Assembly (NCBI RefSeq): GCF_008330945.1
Contig: NZ_CP043489.1
Span: forward strand, 1,674,001 to 1,738,000
DNA from: Labrys sp. KNU-23
Lineage (GTDB): Bacteria; Pseudomonadota; Alphaproteobacteria; Rhizobiales; Labraceae
Direction: 5' to 3'
Length of the DNA stretch: 64,000 nucleotides
Shown: positions 43,930 to 52,973 of the stretch, in pieces
How the letters are laid out: the number at the start of each line of letters is the position of its first letter
Numbering within the stretch: the first letter of the stretch is position 1
The notes under the pieces: generated by a model
Told to the model about the DNA's origin: nothing
Seen by the model: the letters and a program-made list of their open reading frames with translations, nothing else
Databases searched by the model: none
Made by a program: the position numbers and the translations under genes

Positions 43930-45117
43930 ATGACCTACGCCCGTCCCACCGGCAGCTATGTCCGAGGCCGCAGGCCTCGCCGGAATACCGCCGGCTGGAT
44001 GGCGCTCGCGGGCCTGTGTTTCGGGGCTGCCGCCGCGACCTGGACGGCGATCGCATTGGTGGCGCCTTCGATGGTCTCGGCCTCCAGGCCTGCCCATCTC
44101 CAACTGCGCGCCGAAGATCCCTTCGCCCCCAAGGCCCTGGTGCAGGCGGGTGTGCTCCGGCCGGCTCCGCGGCCTATGGAACACGAGACTCCCATCGCCG
44201 CTGCCGAACCCGCCCCCGACAATACCGGCCCCGAAATCGCGGAAGGCGTGCGCCTGCCTGCCCCGGGCGGACGCGTTCACCCGGCTTCCCCCGTGCTGGC
44301 CAGCCTGATGTCCTTTGCCCCGGACGCCGACGGCACGCATGAAGCCCTTCCCGTCATTCGATCCGTGCAGACGGTCGCGGCCTTGCCCTCACCGCCGGCG
44401 GAACAGGTGGCGCCGGATGTCGTCGTCACCGGCAGCGTGCCTGATACCGCAGCCGAAGCCCTGCCCCTGCCGCCGATCCGTCCTAGCGACGGCGGCCAGA
44501 TCGACAGTCGCCAGACTGACGGTATCTTGGCCGAAGGCGATCCAGCCGATCTGGTACCGCTGCCGCCCACCCGTCCGACCATTCCCCTGACGGCCCTGGC
44601 TTCCATCGCTCCCGACGAGGGGCGCCCCCTCGAGCGGCCTGCCATCGAGCTGCCCCTGTCGCGGCCGGCAGCCGGCAACCGCACCGCGGTCTACGATATT
44701 TCCGCCCGCACGGTCTTCATGCCCAGTGGCGAGCGCCTCGAAGCGCATTCCGGTCTCGGAGCGTATCTCGACGATCCCGGTTCGGTGCATGTGAAGAACC
44801 GCGGTGCCACACCACCCCAGACCTACGATCTCAGGCCGCGCGAAGCCCTGTTCCACGGTGTTGCCGCCCTGCGGATGATCCCCGCCAACGGATCCGGTAC
44901 CGTGCTCGGACGCGACGGCCTGCTGGCACACACTTACATGCTGGGGCCGCGCGGCGATTCGAACGGCTGCGTATCGTTCAAGGACTATGCCCGCTTCCTG
45001 CGCGCCTATCACAACGGCGAGGTTAACAGGCTGGTGGTCGTCACCGGAAACGGCAAGGCCAGCAGCCAGATCGCCTCGCGCAGCAAGAACCGTTGGTGGT
45101 TTGCCTCCGGACGCTGA
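43930..45117 (+). CDS. DUF2778/Tlde1-like L,D-transpeptidase-fold protein with Pro-rich stalk
   Basis: A 395-residue protein. An N-terminal basic stretch (VRGRRPRRNT) and one membrane helix (GWMALAGLCFGAAAATWTAIALVA) anchor it; a Pro/Ala-rich linker follows, with the near-repeats PLPPIRPSD and PLPPTRPTIP; the C-terminal 130 residues form the DUF2778 (Tlde1) domain. Its probable active site is the His of LLAHTYMLGPRG and the Ser/Cys of DSNGCVSFKDYARF, as in L,D-transpeptidases. Tlde1 of Salmonella is a type VI effector, but rhizobial DUF2778 proteins with a membrane anchor are more likely housekeeping peptidoglycan enzymes. GGAAGCGAG precedes the ATG. Confidence 0.85.
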   Translation: MTYARPTGSYVRGRRPRRNTAGWMALAGLCFGAAAATWTAIALVAPSMVSASRPAHLQLRAEDPFAPKALVQAGVLRPAPRPMEHETPIAAAEPAPDNTGPEIAEGVRLPAPGGRVHPASPVLASLMSFAPDADGTHEALPVIRSVQTVAALPSPPAEQVAPDVVVTGSVPDTAAEALPLPPIRPSDGGQIDSRQTDGILAEGDPADLVPLPPTRPTIPLTALASIAPDEGRPLERPAIELPLSRPAAGNRTAVYDISARTVFMPSGERLEAHSGLGAYLDDPGSVHVKNRGATPPQTYDLRPREALFHGVAALRMIPANGSGTVLGRDGLLAHTYMLGPRGDSNGCVSFKDYARFLRAYHNGEVNRLVVVTGNGKASSQIASRSKNRWWFASGR

Positions 45118-45126
45118 TCGCATCGA

Positions 45127-45210
45127 AGCACTTTGCGGCGTGAGGATAGCCCCTCCGCAAAGATGCGTCCAAACAACGGAGCGTTTACGCTCAAGCGCTT
45201 TTTGCTTTAG
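45127..45210. repeat. Dispersed intergenic repeat R1, copy 4
   Basis: Matches the best copy at CGCAAAGA.GCGTC, AACAA, AGCGTT.AC.CT.AA.GCGCTTT and TGCT.TAG, in the same order. Confidence 0.6.
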
Positions 45211-45269
45211 GATCGCAGCCTGTCATTCAAGCTGACAGATCCCGTTCGCACCTTGGCCGCACGGGCCGA

Positions 45270-45330
45270 GTAGCCGCATCGTATTGATGCCGCTGCCGCA
45301 ATATTCGCGGCAGCCTGCCCGCCCGGCTAC
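45270..45330 (+). other. Two-stem structured region upstream of the purine permease
   Basis: GTAGCCG (45270-45276) pairs with CGGCTAC (45324-45330) and encloses a perfect hairpin GCTGCCGC-N7-GCGGCAGC (45292-45314). It lies in a 580-base gap with no gene, about 370 bases before the permease start. It could be part of a long leader or an independent element. Confidence 0.4.
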
Positions 45331-45698
45331 ATGGGCATTATCACATCTGGCGCGGAAGTCCTTCCGATCGAGGCCGACTTCCAACGGCTTCTATCCTGAT
45401 GGATCATAGCTGCAATCAATAGAACTAAGTCAATTCTTCGAGTGCATGCTGGCCAAGGGAGACCGGAACGCTGCACTCCTTCGCCTGCGGCCCTTGAAAG
45501 CACCGCGGCACGCTACTCGCTACGTCCTGTCTGTTCGCCATTGCCTGAGCCCCCGCGCGGACGATGAGCAGCAGGCCAGATACCCGTTTTGCATGCGGGC
45601 TACCCCCCGCATGGGCTGACCGGCCGTCGCGGCGTCGTCACGCGCCCGCCTGGTCCGGGAATTGCATTCGATAAGAACGCGTAACGGAGGAAACCGGC
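45331..45698. other. Remaining leader or promoter region of the purine permease gene
   Basis: No open frame with gene-like codon use. An inverted repeat ATGCGGG.TACCC..CCCGCAT lies near 45594-45614. A riboswitch could be present in so long a leader, but I recognise none. Confidence 0.35.
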
Positions 45699-47186
45699 TT
45701 GAGTTCAACATCAATCGGCACCGCTGCCCCTGCCTTGCAGCGCCCCGAAGACGAGAATCTGGGCATCGGCGCCAACCTGGCCTATGGCCTGCAGCACGTC
45801 CTGACCATGTATGGCGGCATCGTTGCCGTGCCCCTGATCGTCGGCCAGGCGGCCGGCCTGGCGCCCGAGGAGGTCGGCATGCTGATCACCGCCTCGCTGT
45901 TCGCCGGGGGCCTGGCCACCATCCTGCAGACCTTGGGCCTGCCCCTGTTCGGCTGCCGCCTGCCCCTGGTCCAAGGCGTCTCCTTTGCCGGCGTCGCCAC
46001 CATGGTGGCCATCGTTGTCAGCCCCACCGGCGGCGGCCTGCCGGCCGTGCTCGGCGCGGTGATGGCGGCCTCCCTGCTCGGCCTTCTGATCACGCCGATC
46101 TTCTCCAGGATCACACAGTTCTTCCCGCCCCTGGTCACCGGTATCGTGATCACCACCATCGGCCTGACGCTGATGCCGGTGGCGGCACGCTGGGCGATGG
46201 GCGGCAATCCCAAGGCCCCCGATTTCGGCAGCGTGCCCAATGTCGCGCTCGCCGGCGCCACGCTCGGCATCGTGCTGCTCCTGAGCAAGCTCGGCAACGC
46301 CGCGATCTCGCGCCTGTCGATCCTGCTGTCCATGGTGATCGGCACGGCAATCGCCATGGCCTTCGGCATGACCGATTTCTCCAAGGTTGCCAGCGGCCCA
46401 ACCGCGGCCCTGCCCAGCCTGTTCCATTTCGGCTGGCCGACCTTCGGCGTCGCCGCCACGGTCTCGATGTTCATCGTCATCATCGTGACCCTGGTGGAGA
46501 CCTCCGCCGACATCCTGGCCGTGGGTGAGATCATCGGCACCAAGGTCGACTCGCGCCGCCTGGGCGATGGCCTGCGTGCCGACATGCTCTCCTCGACCCT
46601 GGCGCCGATCTTCGGCTCCTTCACCCAGAGCGCCTTTGCCCAGAATGTCGGCCTGATCGCGGTCACCGGCATCAAGAGCCGCTTCGTGGTGGCCACCGCC
46701 GGCCTCATCCTGGTGACGCTCGGCCTGCTCCCGGTGATGGGACGGGTGATCGCGGCCGTGCCTCCCTCGGTTCTGGGCGGCGCGGGTATCGTGCTGTTCG
46801 GCACGGTGGCGGCCAGCGGCATCCGCTCCTTGTCCAAGGTCGACTACACCAACAACATGAACCTCATCATCGTGGCGACCTCGATCGGGTTCGGCATGAT
46901 CCCGATCGCCGCGCCGCAGTTCTACGAGCACTTCCCATCCTGGTTCGTCACCATCTTCCATTCAGGCATCAGCTCGGCCGCCCTGATGGCGATCACGCTG
47001 AACCTGGTGTTCAACCATTTGCGGGCCGGCAACTCCGACCAGCAGTCGGTGTTCGTGGCCGGCATGGAACGTACTCTGCGCTACCAGGACGTCTCGATGC
47101 TGCATGAGGGCGACTATTTCCTCAACGGCAAGCTCTACGATGCCAAGGGCAGCGAGGTGAAGGTCGAGGGGCCGGGCCACCACTAG
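45699..47186 (+). CDS. Purine (xanthine/uric acid type) permease, NCS2 family
   Basis: A 495-residue nucleobase:cation symporter with about fourteen membrane segments. Start region YGLQHVLTMYGGIVAVPLIVG, the motif TLVETSADILAVGE (substrate-binding Glu) and SAFAQNVGLIAVTGIKSRFVV (the Q/N signature) place it in the xanthine/urate branch of NCS2 rather than uracil. The start codon is TTG at 45699, supported by CGGAGGAAA 8 bases upstream; no ATG is suitably placed. It stands alone with a long leader. Confidence 0.92.
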   Translation: MSSTSIGTAAPALQRPEDENLGIGANLAYGLQHVLTMYGGIVAVPLIVGQAAGLAPEEVGMLITASLFAGGLATILQTLGLPLFGCRLPLVQGVSFAGVATMVAIVVSPTGGGLPAVLGAVMAASLLGLLITPIFSRITQFFPPLVTGIVITTIGLTLMPVAARWAMGGNPKAPDFGSVPNVALAGATLGIVLLLSKLGNAAISRLSILLSMVIGTAIAMAFGMTDFSKVASGPTAALPSLFHFGWPTFGVAATVSMFIVIIVTLVETSADILAVGEIIGTKVDSRRLGDGLRADMLSSTLAPIFGSFTQSAFAQNVGLIAVTGIKSRFVVATAGLILVTLGLLPVMGRVIAAVPPSVLGGAGIVLFGTVAASGIRSLSKVDYTNNMNLIIVATSIGFGMIPIAAPQFYEHFPSWFVTIFHSGISSAALMAITLNLVFNHLRAGNSDQQSVFVAGMERTLRYQDVSMLHEGDYFLNGKLYDAKGSEVKVEGPGHH

Positions 47187-47199
47187 AACCGGGCAAGGC

Positions 47200-47237
47200 G
47201 CCGCCCCTGCCCCACCCATGCTGGAGCCAGGGGCGGC
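47200..47237. terminator. Terminator-like hairpin between convergent genes
   Basis: Arms GCCGCCCCTG and CAGGGGCGGC, 18-base loop, between the purine permease and the phosphotransferase gene. No clear U-run, so efficiency is uncertain. Confidence 0.55.
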
Positions 47238-47260
47238 CCAAGAAAATCAGAACAGCAGCG

Positions 47261-48166
47261 TCAGGCTGGCCCGTTCCCGGCATGCTCATGCAGGACGGCG
47301 GCGATCACCTCCCGGGCCGGTCGTTCGGTCGGCAGGGTGCTACCATGCCCGCAGCAGATGAGCAGGGCCTTCCACAGGGCCCAGCCGCGGGCCCGAGCCC
47401 AGATACTCTCGTCAAATCCCGCCTCCACCGCCAGCTTCGCCCTGAAGGCCACGCGGCTTTCGCCCCGCAGGAAGGTCCAGGCGATCACCAGGTCACAGGC
47501 GGGGTCGCCGACCGCACTGCTGCCGAAATCGATCACGGCGCTCAGCCGCCCCTCGCGCAGCAGCAGGTTGCCGACGGCGATATCGCCATGCACCCACACA
47601 GGAGGCCGCTGCCACCGCGTCGCCAGCGCCGCCTCCCAGACCCGGCCCGCCGCCTCGGCATCAATCTCATCCCGCAATTGGTCGAGGCAGCGCCGCGTCT
47701 CGGCGCCATAGAAGGAAAGCACCCCGCCCCGATGAAAATTATCCGCCCCGGCGGGTGGCCCTTCTGCAGGCGCACGCTGCAGCGCCAGCAGGAACTCCGC
47801 AAGATCGACCGCGAATTCGACGGGATCGGCAAAATGCTCGAACACCACCGGCTCGCCCTCGATCCAGCGATAGACCGACCAGGGATAAGGATAGTCCTGC
47901 GCCGGGCGGCCGAGGGCAAGCGGCGCCGGGATCGGCAATGGCAGATAAGGGGCCAGCTTAGGCAGAAAGCGCCATTCCTTCTCGACCTGCGGCACATAGG
48001 AGGCGGCAGTCGGCAGGCGCACCTTCTTGTCCTCACCCAGGCGAAAGGTGGAATTGTCCCAGCCATCGCGTTCCACCGGCCGGACCGGCTGACCGGCCCA
48101 GTCGGGAAACTGGCTGTCGACCAGGCGGCGCACCAGCCCGGTTTCGATGGTCAAGCGGCCAGCCAT
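47261..48166 (-). CDS. Aminoglycoside-phosphotransferase-family kinase
   Basis: A 301-residue kinase-like protein of the APH/choline kinase fold. The catalytic loop is VWVHGDIAVGNLLL, and the metal-binding loop VIDFGSSAVGDPACDLVIAW; the N-terminal part DGWDNSTFRLGEDKKVRLPTA carries the ATP-binding strand. This group is close to macrolide or aminoglycoside kinases but includes many enzymes of other small molecules, so resistance should not be assumed. AAGGGATG precedes the ATG. Confidence 0.88.
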   Translation of the reverse strand: MAGRLTIETGLVRRLVDSQFPDWAGQPVRPVERDGWDNSTFRLGEDKKVRLPTAASYVPQVEKEWRFLPKLAPYLPLPIPAPLALGRPAQDYPYPWSVYRWIEGEPVVFEHFADPVEFAVDLAEFLLALQRAPAEGPPAGADNFHRGGVLSFYGAETRRCLDQLRDEIDAEAAGRVWEAALATRWQRPPVWVHGDIAVGNLLLREGRLSAVIDFGSSAVGDPACDLVIAWTFLRGESRVAFRAKLAVEAGFDESIWARARGWALWKALLICCGHGSTLPTERPAREVIAAVLHEHAGNGPA

Positions 48167-48260
48167 GCAGCATCCCTTCGAATCGCGATCCGACCGAGGC
48201 ATTCAAGCGATCAGGCCCCCGCGCTGCAAATCATTCGGCAGCGCCGGCTGGGCCGGATGC

Positions 48261-48288
48261 AAAAATGGCCCGGGCTGGCCCGGGCCAT
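48261..48288 (-). terminator. Rho-independent terminator after the porin gene
   Basis: Perfect stem ATGGCCCGGG-CTGG-CCCGGGCCAT; on the minus strand a run of five T follows. It lies 61 bases after the porin stop. Confidence 0.9.
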
Positions 48289-48348
48289 TCGAGTTGGGGT
48301 CTTGGAGTCAAGCTACGCCTGTCTGGCCGACCAAGACCGGACAGTTCG

Positions 48349-49740
48349 TCAGAACTTGCGCTTGAGGCGGATGCCCGTCTGCCAAGCGTTGGCGTTGGCG
48401 GCAAGGTGCTGAGGCTGGTTCGGGGTCAGGCCATCGAGCTCGACCTTGGAATGGGTGTAGGCCACCTCGCCCGAGACGGTCAGCCCCTTGACGATCGTAT
48501 AGGTCAGATTGCCGGCGATCGTGTATTCTTTGGCGCTGTAATCGAACTGGGCGAGCACCCTGTCGCTCTTCATGTCGATATAGCTGCCGACCAGATTGGC
48601 GTTGAGGACGGGGGTGATGTTGCCGCCGAGTTCCGCCACGATCGACCAGCCCTTGGCCGTGCCGTTGCCGGTCACCACCTGCCCCGTAGCTGCATTCGGG
48701 AACAGATCGCCGGCCGACGTGCCGAAGAAGGCATTGCCAGCGCCGAGATAATCGAGAGCTCCCTTGGCATACTGGCCTTCGACCACAAAGTGCCCGCCAT
48801 CGATGAAGGGCAGCTTGATCAGCGCGCTGCCGCCGACCGCATAGCCCCACTTGTCGTCATGGGCGATGGCGAGCGTCTGGGTGGTTCCACCGGCCGTCAG
48901 GGTCGTCTCCGTCGCGGTCCGCAGTTGATGCAAAGCGCCCTGTACCGCCAGCGATCCCCAATCCTGGTCGAAGCGCAGCTGGGCGACGACGTCGGGAATC
49001 TGCTGCCCGCCCTGATAACGCCCTATGCTCACCGGGGCGGCACCTGGTTGGGACGCGACAGCCTGGAGCAGAGCCGTTCCGATCCAATTGTCGACGCGAT
49101 GGTCGCGACCGTCTTCGATCGACAGCGTGGCCTTGAAGCCGCCGCCGAACTCGGCCGTGTAGGCCAGCAGGTTGACGGTGTTGCTTTCGGCATAATAGGG
49201 CGCCCAGATGGTGTTGCCGAAGTCGTTGTCGTAGAAGCCGAAGAAGGAATGGGCGTAGCCCGCCGTCAATCCACCGAGCTGAATGAAGGCCTTGTCGACT
49301 GAGAAACGGTTGCCGTTATAGACGCCGCCGCGGCCCTGGCTGCTGATCGGGTGCGAATCGGCATTGATCTGGAAATAGGAGCGCAACAGGCCCCAATCCG
49401 TCTCGGTGCGGGCATCGAACCAGATGCGGCCCTGCGTGTTGAAGGCCGAACGATCATCGTTGCGGCTGAACTTGGCCGAGCGCAGTTGCAGGACATTGTT
49501 AATGTTGACGAGGCGGTAGCCGGAGTCGCCGCCGAAGACACGGTAATCGGCGCGAATCTCGCCGCCGATCTTCAAGCAGGTATCGGTGCCGGGAATGTAG
49601 AAGAAGCCTTCGCCAAAGGCCGAGCAGACCTTCACATACTCGACGGCTTCGCCCTTGGTCATGGGCAGATCGGCAGCCTCGGCAGCGCCGACGGCAGCAA
49701 TGGCGGCGGCAGCGCCGAGAAGAAGCGGTTTCAGGGACAT
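48349..49740 (-). CDS. Omp2/RopA-type porin (PF02530 family)
   Basis: A 463-residue outer-membrane porin with a signal peptide (1-22, ending AEA). The mature start ADLPMTKGEAVEYVKVC and CSAFGEGFFYIPGTDTC is the paired-cysteine segment typical of Rhizobiales porins; the constriction-loop region and a C-terminal aromatic end (LKRKF) complete the sixteen-strand barrel expected for this family. The start at 49740 follows GGAAGG; a longer in-frame extension to 49863 is rejected as it is not a signal peptide. It mediates diffusion of small hydrophilic solutes. Confidence 0.95.
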   Translation of the reverse strand: MSLKPLLLGAAAAIAAVGAAEAADLPMTKGEAVEYVKVCSAFGEGFFYIPGTDTCLKIGGEIRADYRVFGGDSGYRLVNINNVLQLRSAKFSRNDDRSAFNTQGRIWFDARTETDWGLLRSYFQINADSHPISSQGRGGVYNGNRFSVDKAFIQLGGLTAGYAHSFFGFYDNDFGNTIWAPYYAESNTVNLLAYTAEFGGGFKATLSIEDGRDHRVDNWIGTALLQAVASQPGAAPVSIGRYQGGQQIPDVVAQLRFDQDWGSLAVQGALHQLRTATETTLTAGGTTQTLAIAHDDKWGYAVGGSALIKLPFIDGGHFVVEGQYAKGALDYLGAGNAFFGTSAGDLFPNAATGQVVTGNGTAKGWSIVAELGGNITPVLNANLVGSYIDMKSDRVLAQFDYSAKEYTIAGNLTYTIVKGLTVSGEVAYTHSKVELDGLTPNQPQHLAANANAWQTGIRLKRKF

Positions 49741-50098
49741 CGGAACGACCTTCCAAAACTTTTTGTTGACGCCGGCGCACAGCACTTCCTGGCCGCTTAT
49801 CCATGCCGGATAGGCGGTTGCTTCAGACTGCGCGAAGACATTGACGGCAAGGGGTAACCCCAACCATAGGTTGCATTTACTTCACCAATTCGCGCAATGA
49901 GAATCAAAGCCATTGGTAAGAGGGGCGCACGATTTAGGGTATTATATTGCTTATTCGTCACATCACAGCGGCAACCAAATCATGTGATCTGGAGTGGCAT
50001 GTCCGTCGCAAAGGCCCAAAAAACCGACACAGGATGACGGTATTAAAATACGGCCAAGACCGAATAGGTAAGGCCACCCTCGCTCATTGCCCGAGTTG
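49741..50098. promoter_or_regulatory. Upstream region of the porin gene
   Basis: About 360 non-coding bases, rather A+T rich between 49860 and 50060. It should hold the porin promoter on the minus strand and the 3' end of the MFS gene mRNA. No definite boxes or terminator were found. Confidence 0.4.
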
Positions 50099-51289
50099 TC
50101 AGCCGGAGCGCCCAGCGAGGACGCGAATCGCCAGGAAGGACAGTCCGCCAAGGCCGCCCAGCAGCGCCGTAACCGCCAGCGACAAGCCGGCACCGATGGA
50201 GGTCAGCGCGAAGGCGAAGGCAAAGGGCGCCATCGCAGCCACGACCAGGCGGGCGGCCATCACCTTGCCCTGCAGCGTGCCATAGCCCTCACTGCCGAAC
50301 AAAGTCAGCGGCAGGGTGCCGATCACGATGCTGAACAGCCCATTGCCCAGGCCGAACACCACCGCAAACACCATCGCGCCGGTGGTCGAGGGAGCCGAGA
50401 GGGCAAGCAGCGCCACCGAGGCCGGCATCAGCGTCGCCGCGATTAGCGCCAGGGCGATCGGCGAGAGGTTGCGCCCGAACACCATGTTGACCAGGCGGCT
50501 GAGCACCTGGGCCGGGCCGAACAACGTACCGATCATCGCCGCGGACGCACCCAGCCCGAGGCCGGACAGCAGCGGGATCATGTGGACCAGGATGGCCGCC
50601 ACCACCAGCGACAAGGCGGCAAAGCCCACGATCATCAGCCGGAAGCCCGCCGGGCGCTGGGCCGGCGCGAGCAGGCCGGCCACTGCCGGCTGCTGGCCGA
50701 TCGCCCGACCGTTCCCCTTGGATAGGCCGAGCGAGAGCCAGACATACAGGGGAAAGCAGATCGCGAGATTGAGCCCTGCGAAGACGAGATAGACACCCTG
50801 CCAACTCATGCGCTCATGCAAGGCGGTGGTAACGGGCCAGAACACGGTGGAGGCAAAGCCGGCGATCAAGGTCAGGTAGGTGATGCTGCGCTGGGCCGCA
50901 CGTGGCCGGATCTGCACCAGCAGGGCGAAGGCAGCGCCATAGAGCACCAGGTTGGAGGCGGTCTCCATCACGATCAGCGCCGCCACGAAGGCCACGCCAC
51001 CGGGCGCCATCGCACAAGCAGCCAGTGACACCGAAGCAGCGAGGGAACCGACCGCCATCACCCGGCCCGCCCCGATCGCGTCGATCAGCCGGCCGACCCA
51101 GGGCGCCGTGGCGCCACCGATCAGCAGCGCGCCCGAAAGGGCGCCGAACACCCATTCCGTGGTCCAGCCCAGGCCCCGCGCCATGTCGGCGGCCAGGATG
51201 CTGAAACTGTAATAGAGCGTGCCATAGCCGATGATCTGGGTGACGCCCAGGGCGATGATGGCCGCAAAGGGCGAGCGTTCCGCGTGCAT
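50099..51289 (-). CDS. MFS transporter cotranscribed with arsC
   Basis: A 396-residue MFS protein with about twelve membrane segments (first segment IALGVTQIIGYGTLYYSFSILAADM, then WVFGALSGALLIGGATAPWVGRLIDAIGAGRVMAVGS with motif A). Its start is 20 bases after the arsC stop, so both are one operon. MFS proteins encoded beside arsC in other bacteria (ArsJ, ArsK) export arsenic species; whether this one does is inferred from location only. No ArsR gene, which usually controls such operons, is nearby. Confidence 0.85.
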   Translation of the reverse strand: MHAERSPFAAIIALGVTQIIGYGTLYYSFSILAADMARGLGWTTEWVFGALSGALLIGGATAPWVGRLIDAIGAGRVMAVGSLAASVSLAACAMAPGGVAFVAALIVMETASNLVLYGAAFALLVQIRPRAAQRSITYLTLIAGFASTVFWPVTTALHERMSWQGVYLVFAGLNLAICFPLYVWLSLGLSKGNGRAIGQQPAVAGLLAPAQRPAGFRLMIVGFAALSLVVAAILVHMIPLLSGLGLGASAAMIGTLFGPAQVLSRLVNMVFGRNLSPIALALIAATLMPASVALLALSAPSTTGAMVFAVVFGLGNGLFSIVIGTLPLTLFGSEGYGTLQGKVMAARLVVAAMAPFAFAFALTSIGAGLSLAVTALLGGLGGLSFLAIRVLAGRSG

Positions 51290-51308
51290 GATCCGGGGTA
51301 TGTCTCGA

Positions 51309-51716
51309 TCAGGTCCGGCGATAGGTCACGACCTCACCGTCTTCCTTGACGAAGTGCTCGACCGGCCGATCGAGCAGGTCGAGCACCGCCTCGGAAGGAC
51401 GGCACAGGCGCGTGCCGCGCGCCGTCTCGACGATGGGTCGGTTGATCAGGATCGGATGCGCCAGCATGAAGTCGATGATCTGCTCGTCGCTCCATTGCGG
51501 GTCACCCAGGCCGAGTTCGGCATAGGGCGTGCCCTTCTCGCGCAGCAGATCACGCGGCTGTATCGCCATGGCGGCCAGCAGTGCGACGAGCTTGTCCCGC
51601 AAGGGCGGCACGTTCAGATAGTCGATCACCACCGGCTCCTCGCCCGACTGTCGGATCATGGCGAGAGTGTTGCGGGAGGTGCCGCAACCCGGATTGTGGT
51701 AGATGGTGACGCTCAT
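51309..51716 (-). CDS. arsC: Arsenate reductase ArsC (glutaredoxin-coupled)
   Basis: A 135-residue enzyme that reduces arsenate to arsenite. The active-site Cys is C11 in YHNPGCGTSRNTL, and the arginines that bind arsenate are seen in LLREKGTPY, LINRPIV and ARGTRLCRPSE. The C-terminal tail is typical of the E. coli plasmid ArsC family rather than the thioredoxin-coupled type. The ATG at 51716 matches the family start. Confidence 0.95.
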   Translation of the reverse strand: MSVTIYHNPGCGTSRNTLAMIRQSGEEPVVIDYLNVPPLRDKLVALLAAMAIQPRDLLREKGTPYAELGLGDPQWSDEQIIDFMLAHPILINRPIVETARGTRLCRPSEAVLDLLDRPVEHFVKEDGEVVTYRRT

Positions 51717-51800
51717 CGCGGGGGGCTTTCGATCGAAACCACGAAGCCGGCGCTGACGCTGCTCCGACAAAACACCCATCGCATGGGCATGGCCTGTGGC

Positions 51801-52838
51801 TCAAGGCCCCTGCCCTGCGCCAAGGTGCCGCCGGAAGAAGCCCAGGATCTCGGCGTTGAAGTTCCGATGGAAGGCGCCCCGGTCGAAGCCCGCAGCATCC
51901 GTGCAGATCTCCGCCTCACCAAAATCGGCAGCGGCCTTGGAGAGTTCGGCGCTGCAGGGCGCCAGGAAGGCGAAATGCCCGGCCTTGGCGGCAACATGCA
52001 GTTCCGGCTTGACGGTGAGATTGCGCGCCACTGTCTCGGCATCCTTCGGCGCGACACCGTCGCCGCCGAATTCGGAGGCCCATAGTTGCACGGGAATGGT
52101 GACCGGCCGCAGGCCCGCCGCGGTGAACTGCGCCCCGAAGGCCGGATCGACGATCACGGCCGCCTTGATGCGCGCATCATGCGTCAGCGCCCGGCCGTCG
52201 GTCGCACCGGCCGCGACCTGTTCGCACCAGCGATTGCCCGGATAGGTCGGGCAGTGCCCGAGGATGAGCCGAAAGTCCGGCGTGCCGCCAATGGCGGCAA
52301 GACCGGTATAGCCACCCCTGGAAAAGCCGAACACGCCGATCCGCTTCGGCTCGATCCGGGCGGCGCCGGGCCAGCCCGCCAGCATGAAATCAACCAGGCG
52401 CTTGATATCATCGGGGCGTTCCAGCATGGAGGCGATGTCGCCCGGCCGCCTCGTTGCCGAGCGACCGCTATCCAGGGGATGGTCGATCGCCGCCACGACG
52501 AAGCCGGCATCGGCCAGCGCCTGCGCGGTGTCGCGATGGCTGAGGAAGGAGCCGCCGACACCATGCGAGATCACCACCAGCGGCAATTGCATGCCGGCAA
52601 GCGGGCAGTCGCGCGCCGCTTCCACCACGATGGGACCGAAGCGATTTTCGGCAAGGGCAGCGCCGGCGCAGGGGTACCAGACTCCTCCGGTGAGCCCCGG
52701 CCGAGCGCCATCGGCCGGAATCTCGATCAGTCTCAAGCCAGCCGCCAAGCCGGTGGTGGGCGGTTGCAGGACAAGCAGGACAGCGGACAGGGCGGCAGCC
52801 AGCAAGGCGCGCAGGGATCGCAGGGACGGCAAGGGCAT
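51801..52838 (-). CDS. Secreted alpha/beta hydrolase (dienelactone hydrolase / PAF-acetylhydrolase-like)
   Basis: A 345-residue hydrolase with a signal peptide (1-33). The oxyanion region is VVISHGVGGSFLSHRDTA, the nucleophile elbow GFSRGGYTG, and the Asp and His are probably in VIVDPAFGAQF-to-LWASEFGGDG and AGHFAFLAPC. Conserved cysteines suggest a secreted protein stabilised by disulphides. The start at 52838 follows GGAGAGG. Substrate unknown; likely an ester. Confidence 0.85.
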   Translation of the reverse strand: MPLPSLRSLRALLAAALSAVLLVLQPPTTGLAAGLRLIEIPADGARPGLTGGVWYPCAGAALAENRFGPIVVEAARDCPLAGMQLPLVVISHGVGGSFLSHRDTAQALADAGFVVAAIDHPLDSGRSATRRPGDIASMLERPDDIKRLVDFMLAGWPGAARIEPKRIGVFGFSRGGYTGLAAIGGTPDFRLILGHCPTYPGNRWCEQVAAGATDGRALTHDARIKAAVIVDPAFGAQFTAAGLRPVTIPVQLWASEFGGDGVAPKDAETVARNLTVKPELHVAAKAGHFAFLAPCSAELSKAAADFGEAEICTDAAGFDRGAFHRNFNAEILGFFRRHLGAGQGP

Positions 52839-52973
52839 CAGGCCTCTCCAGATCAAACATCGGGAGGCCGTTGTGCCAAGGCAAGGACGGCAGGTCGTGC
52901 CGGATCACGATCGAGGCCGTCCGCCGGCGCGATCCGGGTCCGACCAGCACCAGGCCTGCGGGCGGGAGGAGCG

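Noticed and set aside
45118-45698. A xanthine or guanine riboswitch before the purine permease
   Set aside because: The gap is long and partly structured, but I cannot match any known purine aptamer by eye.
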